DNA of 64,000 bases from NCBI RefSeq assembly GCF_013373865.1, contig NC_050470.1, forward strand, positions 17,459,244 to 17,523,243, written 5' to 3'. Shown here piece by piece: positions 56,008 through 64,000 of the stretch (within the stretch, counting starts at the first letter, position 1; the number at the start of each line of letters is the position of its first letter). A model generated the notes under the pieces. That model had not been told where the DNA came from, made no database searches, and saw nothing but the letters and a program-made list of their open reading frames with translations. Made by a program: the position numbers and the translations under genes. This DNA comes from Monomorium pharaonis (Eukaryota > Arthropoda > Insecta > Hymenoptera > Formicidae).

Positions 56008-56244
56008 GAGTTCCTATAAGAAGAGTTGTGCCAATGTGACGGACGTCGCCATTTTCCGTTTCATAGCATGTAAAGGCGGCAAATTTCAATCTTATTTCAA
56101 GTCTTATTTAATTTTCTATTCATATTTTTCGACGTTCTAAAGCTTGTGGAAACATATGCATCATTGCACCTTTTTTTGATGTATTATAGCATTTAAAAGC
56201 TACACAATTCGGCATTTTCTATTTTTAACATTAATACAAGATAT

Positions 56245-56293
<49 letters not shown>

Positions 56294-56697
56294 ACATATA
56301 GATATATAATTGTAAATAAAATAAATGTGATTGAAAATGCTGTGGAAGAAAGGAAGGATATATTTATAAATGTAATTTTAAAAATGCTGAAAAACCTTAG
56401 CATTTTTGAGATTACATTTACAAATATATCCTTCTTTTATTCCACAGCATTTTTAATCACATTTATTTTATTTACAATTATATTACAATTTTAATAGTAT
56501 AATTAAAATACCTTCAATATAAACACTTTGTTTTATATATGGATACACAAAATACTGATGTTAATGCATTGATGATAGCTATACCAAGATTGCCAAATTG
56601 TGCTGGAAATGGCTGAAACTACCGGAAGTTTAACGGAAAATGGCGGAGCCAATCACAATCGAGAGCGGTATTGGCACAACTCTTCTTATAGGAACTC
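56008..56697. mobile_element. TA-flanked inverted-repeat MITE O (690 bp)
   Basis: GAGTTCCTATAAGAAGAGTT and its reverse complement, TA on both sides (56006-56007, 56698-56699), flanking AGCC/ATGAAGCC. The centre (56320-56470) is a second palindrome (AAATGCTGTGGAAGAAAGGA). It includes the (AT)n run at 56248-56290. Confidence 0.75.
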
Positions 56698-56799
56698 TAA
56701 TGAAGCCTATGTTTGTCTCTTTTCTAGTCTCATCATAAGGGGAATGAAATAATCAAAGAGATGCTAATCATGATGTCCAATCTATTCTATATGTCAATG

Positions 56800-58320
56800 G
56801 TGACAAAACGGATATGTTTGTTTAGAATGAATTAGTTTGATGACGTATTTATGATGTCATCAGAAGCGAAAGACTAGTGGCAAAAAAGTATAAAGCCGTT
56901 TTTCTGCTCCTCACGAAATTGACTCACATTTTACAGAAATAATCTTTATAAAGATTCTCAGAATTTTCTTAAACCATTTATTAAAATAACGTTTCAATTT
57001 GATAAACGATCCAAAGTTCTAGATTTTACATGGAATTTTGTATATTTGGAGAATATTGTAATTCATCCTGTTATTGATTTACTCCAATCGCAAAACTTTC
57101 TCAAAAGCTTTGTATAGGTATGATATTTCAAATATGTAATTTTAGTGATTTTAATTAAGTTCACATTGAAAATGGAACTTGAATCCAGAGATATTGCATC
57201 TTACAAGAGAACAGTTGGAAATATCCGTCATCGATTTTAATAATGTTGCAGAGCATAAAAAGATATTAGACCCATATTTTTTTAGTAGCATGTCTCGACA
57301 TTTAGGAGTTGAAACCATCCCTTGGAAATAACGCATTTCTTCGTGTTTGGCTAATATCTTTGGAAATATAAGACTTATGAAAAAATGTTTTTCGTATATA
57401 CATCCGTCTCATTTCCTATCATAATTTTGCCCATGCTCTTTTCTGGTATTATTTATTTAATAGTTCTATCAGATAACATTTCAATGTATATGCGTGTGTA
57501 CGCGCGTGCGTGCGTGCGTCTGTGTGTGTGTCATGATTATGTATATGATATGCATTTCGAATTTTGAAAAGCGATTACATAACATATTTATATAAAATTT
57601 TTATCAATTAATTACGTTTTTTCTTTGATATTTTTGCCTCTATAACATTTTTTATTTGTGTTGCATCTATATGTACTTCTAATAATTGTTCTAATAGAAA
57701 AGTTTTCTCTTCGCAATTTTGTACATTTTTCTAATAAGTGTTCTAAAGTCTTTACTTTTAAATTACATAGCCTACACTTGTTCTTCTCTTCTTTCTTTCA
57801 GTATCTATTTCTTAAGGTCTCATTTTCTCACCTAAATCTAGTTTCCATTGACTAATTCCTTTATATTTCTCTACAATATATACGAAAGTTCCTAATTTAT
57901 TTTTATTTTTTTATACAATTTATAATATTTTGTCCACATTATTGTTTTATATCTTTCCTGTATTTGTTTGTTTTTCCTAGCTTTTCTACATACTCTTTTT
58001 CTTCTTGCCTTAGTTTATTTATTTCTTGAATATCTACAGTTTTAGTTTATAATCTCTCTTTTTTCCCCACTTTAATTTTTTCTCTCTTTTTTTCTTTTAA
58101 TTTTTCTCCAGCATACTTAAAATTATTTTATTCTTTCTATTCTTTTTGTACTGCTCTTTATATTTTACCGCTTTTTTATCTGGTTCTATCCTTTATGTGT
58201 TTTTGGCTTCTCTAGTGCTATATATCCCAGAGTGTTAAAATCTAAATCTGAAGTCTATCCAGTTAATATATTACTCTTGAATTCTCTCAACTTTTTTCTT
58301 TCAGTCTTAAAGAGCGATAT
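56800..58320. other. Intronic DNA without gene
   Basis: AT-rich, with a short (CGTG)n run at 57497-57530 and T-rich tracts. Nothing coding. Confidence 0.4.
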
Positions 58321-59170
58321 TTGCCCGTTTTTGATCTCTTGATTTTTTAAGTAAATTGTATGTCAAAATGTTACCTTATAATGAGGTACGAATTTTCGCA
58401 AATTTTTATTTTGAGGTGACAATTGGTTTCTGAGATAAAGAGGGTCAAAGTTCATCAGTGATAAAGCTTATGTTCTTTAAAGCACAGTGTTTTTGACACT
58501 TTGAAGGTAACGTAAATTAAGGTTTTTCATGTTGCTAAATAACGAATCTGAAGTCAAAGAGAAATTACACTGGTTGATCCAATATAGTGGACTTTATTAC
58601 ATAAATTACATTTAATTATTGAATTTTAGTTTAATGGTTCAAGAATATTTATCTAGAGTTCTTTGAGCTGTTGGTGGTTAATGTGAAATTGAATTTTAGA
58701 AATTTAAAATGGCTGATCAAATATAGCACTGTTCATAAAAAAATGATTTTCTTATCTTGAGCGTAAGTTTCTTTTGTGTAAAAATTTATATTTTTTACTT
58801 TTACTGCGTTTTATTATATTGTGCTATTAAAATGGGTTTTACATTACAGATTATTTTTTTTGTAAGATTCGCCATATTGAATCAGCCATTTTTAATTTCT
58901 TTTTTGAAGAAGTTTAACTTTAGATTTATATGTAACTAGCGATCCAAAAAATTTAGGATACGTTTTCTTGAATTTTTGTCAAAAACAGTGTGCTTTGAAG
59001 AACATAAACTTTATTGCTGAAAAACTTTGAAATTTTCTATCTCAGAAACCAATTGACACATTAAAATAAAAAGTCATTACATGATCTTTGTCTGTTTCCC
59101 CAACCTCTTATTATTAAAAGAGATATTTGTTCACATTCAGTAAGGTGTTGCATTTTGACAAAATAATACA
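58321..59170. repeat. Foldback repeat
   Basis: 58415-58500 (GACAATTGGTTTCTGAGATA, ..AAAGCACAGTGTTTTTGAC) is repeated inverted at 58977-59060. Outer parts (ATGTCAAAATG.. near 58362; CATTTTGACA near 59150) also pair. Non-coding. Confidence 0.6.
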
Positions 59171-61014
59171 AACAATGCAAAATATGTACTTTAATAATTC
59201 AAGAATAAATACATAACTGGTGTGTGGTAGTAAAAACGATACTGAGTAGCCATGAAAACAACAGATAGTTTTTTAATTATTTAGGGCACTAAAACCTAAT
59301 TTTTTTTTTTTTTTAATCTCATCATTGTCTTTATTAACATAAGATGCATGTTATTTTCACGAATTATTTATAAAATTGTTTATATTGTTAATTAATTAAC
59401 AAAAATTGCTTTTTTATATGAAACATTTATGTCAGAACGAACATTACGTAATATTGATGTGACAATTGTAATCTAGGGATTTTTGGTGTCGCTGATTACG
59501 AATCCGACATTAAAATTTCAAATTCAATATGGCGAATCGAAAATTTTTTAATTTTGTTTATTTGAATAATATTTTTAATTCAGAGGTATATGGAGTAATA
59601 ACTACAAACTTTACATCAGTTTTCAACTTATTAATTTATATTATTATAAAGGAGGATGTTAAAAAAGGACCGACACATTTTGCCCAACACATACAACCTG
59701 TATGAACCTTATTTTTTTATTCTATGGGTCACATGCGTTGTAAAAACAATAGCTATAAATGTTTATTATAGTTGGAACATTTTAGAATTCACTTAGAGCA
59801 AAGTGATTCGTATCGAAATAAACATTCTATAGTGCTGCGTGAAGAGCGACGACATCGCGATCACATTTGCATTACTTTACGAATAAAAACTGCTTCTTTA
59901 CGTATATACGAGTATCTAAGTATCATCTAGGTGTTATCTAAGTGTTCTTTATTTTGGATATTAAAATTTTTATCCCGGAACTTCTAAAATTCATTTTTTA
60001 CACGTACAGTGAAATAACATTTTCACCAAAGGCCGAACAAATTTTTTGTGCTCCTGCAGCATTTTTTAAAAATTGGAATGCAAAAAAGATACCTGGGCTA
60101 CTGTTTTTCTTACTACTGTTTTTAAGATTATGTCATTAATTATTTTAAAGCTTAAAGATGGTGCTTCAAAATAACTCAGCAAAAAATTTAAATTTAAATA
60201 AGTGCTGTAATTGATTTAATGTAGAGGCCGACAATTAATTTATCCATCTAACGATTTTTTGTTACTGAGTTATTATGGATTAAATAAGAAATGAACATTT
60301 TGATTTTAATTGCTATATCATTAAAATTTATTGTATCGCAATTAAAAATAAAATTATTAAAATTGAAACTCTATTCCATTTAATAATATGAATAGTTACA
60401 AATTAAAAAAAATTAAACATGAAGCATGTCGATAAAAATAACGTAAATATTAAGTAATTTTTTTATTTTGACTAAAAAATTACGTACAATAAACAAATTT
60501 CTAAAATCACAAATATAATATTTGATATTGTCTACTGCGAGGTAACACTGAATGTTTGCGTGTATAATTTATTGTTTTAAAATTACAATTATTAGCAACA
60601 TGCAAACTACGAGCCAACAAATTTATTAACCTTTAAACACGTATTTCTTTAGTCAGAATACGTAATGATACAGATTAAATTGATTAGCACTTTTTTTCTG
60701 GAATTCAAGAGGAGAAATTTTATAGATGCTTGTTAGTTAGTTTAATTTGTAACGATCGTATTTTCTACACGGGCATAGCTCGTCAGGATTTCATGGTAGG
60801 GAAGGGTCATGAGACAATAGACGCAGTTTTACGGACTAATTTAACAGTATATTTAAAACGAAGTATTTATAAGAGACATATGTACAGAGAATTTACAAGA
60901 AGACGCGCGTGAGTCTTCGAATTAGCTGTTGCGCTGACTCACGTGCGACGTTTGGGATGCTGGCGAGGCACGCGGCGCGGCGGCAGGCGATGCCTCGCTT
61001 TGACTATGGGTGTC
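59171..61014. other. Intronic DNA without recognised gene
   Basis: AT-rich to 60700. 60730-61010 is GC-richer, with CGCGGCGCGGCGGCAGGCG at 60970 and a 60-codon frame that I do not recognise. GACTCACGTGCG is near an inverted partial match (CGCGTGAGTC, 60905). It may be a repeat fragment. Confidence 0.35.
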
Positions 61015-61302
61015 ATAGACATAGTAAGTATAGACTGAGCATTCCGCTGTATAAGCGTTGATGCATACGAAAAGAAAGAGAAAAGATATATGAAGAATTT
61101 CTTTCTCTCTCTGACATCATCGTAGTAGGGAGAGCCTGACAGGGGAAATGATGGATCAACGCGAGGAGATGAGGAGAAGTGCTCCCCACTTTTCCGGCAT
61201 TAAAAAGAGAAAGAACTTCTTCATATATCTTTTCTCTTTTTTTTCGTATGCATCAACGCTTATACAGCGGAATGCTCGGTCTGTACTTATTATGTCTATG
61301 AT
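61015..61302. mobile_element. Inverted-repeat MITE
   Basis: CATAGACATAGTAAGTATAG, ..GCATTCCGCTGTATAAGCGT and ..GAAAAGATATATGAAGAA pair with 61220-61302 (TTCTTCATATATCTTTTC, ACGCTTATACAGCGGAATGC, TTATTATGTCTATG). Arms about 85 bp. Confidence 0.75.
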
Positions 61303-61424
61303 GGGTGCTTTCCATTTAGTAACACAAGTCGACACAAGCATCGTTCTATCTTTTTTTATGTTTAATGAGTAACAAAGATAGAACAATACTTGTATCGACT
61401 TGTGTCACTAAATAGAAAGCACCC
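61303..61424. mobile_element. Palindromic MITE (122 bp)
   Basis: GGGTGCTTTCCATTTAGT.. and ..ACTAAATAGAAAGCACCC, arms about 50 bp (ACAAGTCGA, TTCTATCTTTG). It lies at the right tip of the preceding MITE, whose sequence seems to resume after it (AAGTATAGAC). Confidence 0.75.
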
Positions 61425-61870
61425 AATATAAGTATAGACTTACTAGAATAGATTGCTTATGAAGGTAGTGGGGGTATCCGTCACTGAGAAAAGAATAACT
61501 GTTGTTAATATGAGGTTCTATCTCTTTCTAATGCAGAATAGTATGAAAGCATAACGACCAATAATGGTGTTATAGCGTGAGCGTGAGCGTGTTGTCATAA
61601 TATGCGTGTTGTTGATGTGAGTTTCAAATATTATTATTTATTATATATTTTATATTATATTAAAAATCTTATGTTAAAATTTTGTTTTATTAAAATGTTT
61701 TTTTATTAAATATATTTCAATTTTAAATATCTAAATATATATGTTATATTTGAATTATTTACGTTCAACAATAAAAGTTTTTTATATATATTTGTGTAAC
61801 TTATTTACACTTAAAAATTTTTTTTTGACATTACATTATTTTTATTTTATTAGTTTATATTTTCATTTAA

Positions 61871-62335
61871 CCCTTCAAGGTCACACTTCTTTTTTCTAAC
61901 GTCGAGGTCACACTGGGTTGTTACCACCCATTGTCATTTTTAAAGTGCTGCATTTATGAAATTATCAAAGATATGATAACAATATGATAACAAAAAAATT
62001 TATAGATAAACTTGAATGTTTGAAAAATGTATTCTGATATTATTTAAGCAAAAATCTAAAACCGTTAGTACCTAAAAAAATTTTTGAATCTTCCAATATT
62101 AAAAAAAGAAGAGTTTTTACAAAATAAATCATAACTTTTTTAATTTTTAATATTTTTAGCTAAAAATTTAGACTTTTATTGTTCAAGTCTTGTACTTCAA
62201 GGAAAAAAAGATGTCTTTGACCATTTTTTCAAAAAGAGTATTTATTTTGCATACTGAACATGGAGTATTTTAGTATACTGAAAAACAGGTATTTTTATAG
62301 AAAAGTCATGTTACGATAGTATTTACTTGAGCGTA
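61871..62335 (-). mobile_element. piggyBac-like fragment, inverted
   Basis: TTAA (61867-61870) then CCCTTCAAGGTCACAC.., matching the right part of 46792-47838 in reverse (TTACCACCCATTGTC.., AAACCGTTAGTACCT.., ACAGGTATTTTTATAG). Homology stops near 62335; no second end. Confidence 0.7.
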
Positions 62336-62957
62336 CTTCATACTTATATAGTCAAAGGATATGTATATGTTTTATGACGGGTCAATGCGGCAGTCTGGCG
62401 GTTTTTCGGCCAGGCCGATTGCGGTCGCTGTTTGCTGCCGATCGGTGTCCGTTACAAATTTAATCTGTATTTTATATTCCAAAACAGAGTCGTCCTTGTA
62501 TAACAATTAACGGCTAAGATTAATTGTCTGGTATGTTGTAGAGAATCGCTTTGCATCCATATGTGTATTCGTCGTCGGTTATGTTAATTATGACTGACAA
62601 CATCTAATTTTGACTTCGTATGAATTTATCTAAGAAAATTCGATATTACACATTTGTTCTCTAGTGTAAATTTCATACCTTATTTATCATTATTGTTGCT
62701 TGCGATTAAATCATGCTTAGTCTTTAATTAATAGGCAAGAAATATAATGAATTCTGTAATGTTAACGCTATTTGAAAAACTGCGTCAGATCACGTGAAAT
62801 TCAAGCTTTTTATGATAGTTCTATAATGGGCAAGAATATCTCGATTTTCATGGACACTTCTAGTAGTCATTCTTTCACCAGGTTGACTTCTAGACTATAC
62901 TCATGAAATATAACAATCGCTATCTATGTAAAATTGAATCAGTCGAGAGTTTCGCTT
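62336..62957. other. Intronic DNA without recognised gene
   Basis: 62370-62460 is GC-richer (GACGGGTCAATGCGGCAGTC, GGCCAGGCCGATTGCGGTCG); origin unknown. The rest is AT-rich. Confidence 0.35.
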
Positions 62958-63130
62958 CCCAGAGAGCATATGGACGTCTATTGAACGCCCACTGGACGTC
63001 CGAGACATTGGGACGTCCATTGAGTAACTAAATAAAGTACGACGGACGTCTAGTGAGGTCCAAAAAAGGACCTCAAATGGACATAATTTTTAGTGCCCTA
63101 GTATTCGTAATTATTGCTGAAATAAATGTT
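62958..63130. mobile_element. Left end of a CCCAG-clan element
   Basis: CCCAGAGAGCATATGGACGTC followed by repeated GGACGTCC-type blocks (62980-63080), as at the ends of B and F. The right end was not found before 64000. Confidence 0.55.
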
Positions 63131-63273
63131 CAAAAAATGTAAAGGAGAACTTTATGAGCAATAATAAATCTAAAATGCAGAATCAAATTATATATTTATT
63201 GCATGAAACATAATACAACAAAATAAATCAAATCAATATTTTAAATTATTGTAATTAGATTTATGTATATATT

Positions 63274-64000
<727 letters not shown>

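Noticed and set aside
60730..60912. 60-codon frame as an eIF2-beta exon or other gene
   Set aside because: It shows none of the conserved eIF2-beta core residues and no splice sites in phase; left unassigned.

Overview
This is eukaryotic nuclear DNA, AT-rich, and almost certainly from an insect. The one host gene is eIF2-beta, with an N-terminus of insect type and very long introns. Everything else is mobile DNA of kinds common in insects: PIF/Harbinger, piggyBac-like, Tc1/mariner-type MITEs, 8-bp-duplication (hAT-like) elements and a Ty3/Gypsy retrotransposon. The protein and repeat flavour suggests a hymenopteran, perhaps an ant; that is an inference from recognition, not a search.

Layout. 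1-6.8 kb: short repeats, a 2.2-kb foldback element, a solo LTR and rearranged pieces of a CCCAG-ended DNA transposon. 6.8-30.3 kb: a telescoped nest of elements inside one palindromic MITE (P). The order, read from target-site duplications (TSDs) and in several cases from an unoccupied site elsewhere in the window, is P > R > {H1 > Q > Harbinger-2 > A2 > L1} and P > R > C > {D > Gypsy; E > F > G1}. 30.3-37.4 kb: a second nest (J) holding H3 with its own MITEs, W > X1, and a foldback Y that contains a near-perfect 3.2-kb palindrome (AA, 9-bp TSD) and a second almost identical copy of G. 37.4-43.7 kb: element K carrying an apparently complete two-gene Harbinger transposon: a 4-exon transposase on + and a 4-exon Myb/SANT-type protein on -, arranged tail to tail. 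43.7-44.3 kb: three copies of one MITE, one nested in another. 44.5 kb to beyond the window end: eIF2-beta (+ strand), exons 1-3 visible; introns 1-3 are packed with foldbacks, MITEs, piggyBac-like pieces and microsatellites.

Most notable. A clan of at least twelve DNA elements shares CCCAG-type tips and 2-bp TSDs of varying sequence (AT, TA, AA, GA, TT, GT). Three families in it carry RNA polymerase III-type sequence inside: a tRNA-like segment with A and B boxes (A), and a 5S rRNA-like internal control region (D and F). No transposase for this clan is visible here. Several elements look very young: G1/G2, X1/X2, T1/T2, the Gypsy LTR pair and the AA palindrome arms, all close to identical.

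Coding content with support: eIF2-beta (partial), Gypsy Gag-Pol (intact 1471 codons), Harbinger-1 transposase (401 codons after splicing) and SANT protein (293 codons), and decayed versions of both in Harbinger-2. Most other open frames are short and lie in repeats or microsatellites. All identities come from reading motifs by eye.
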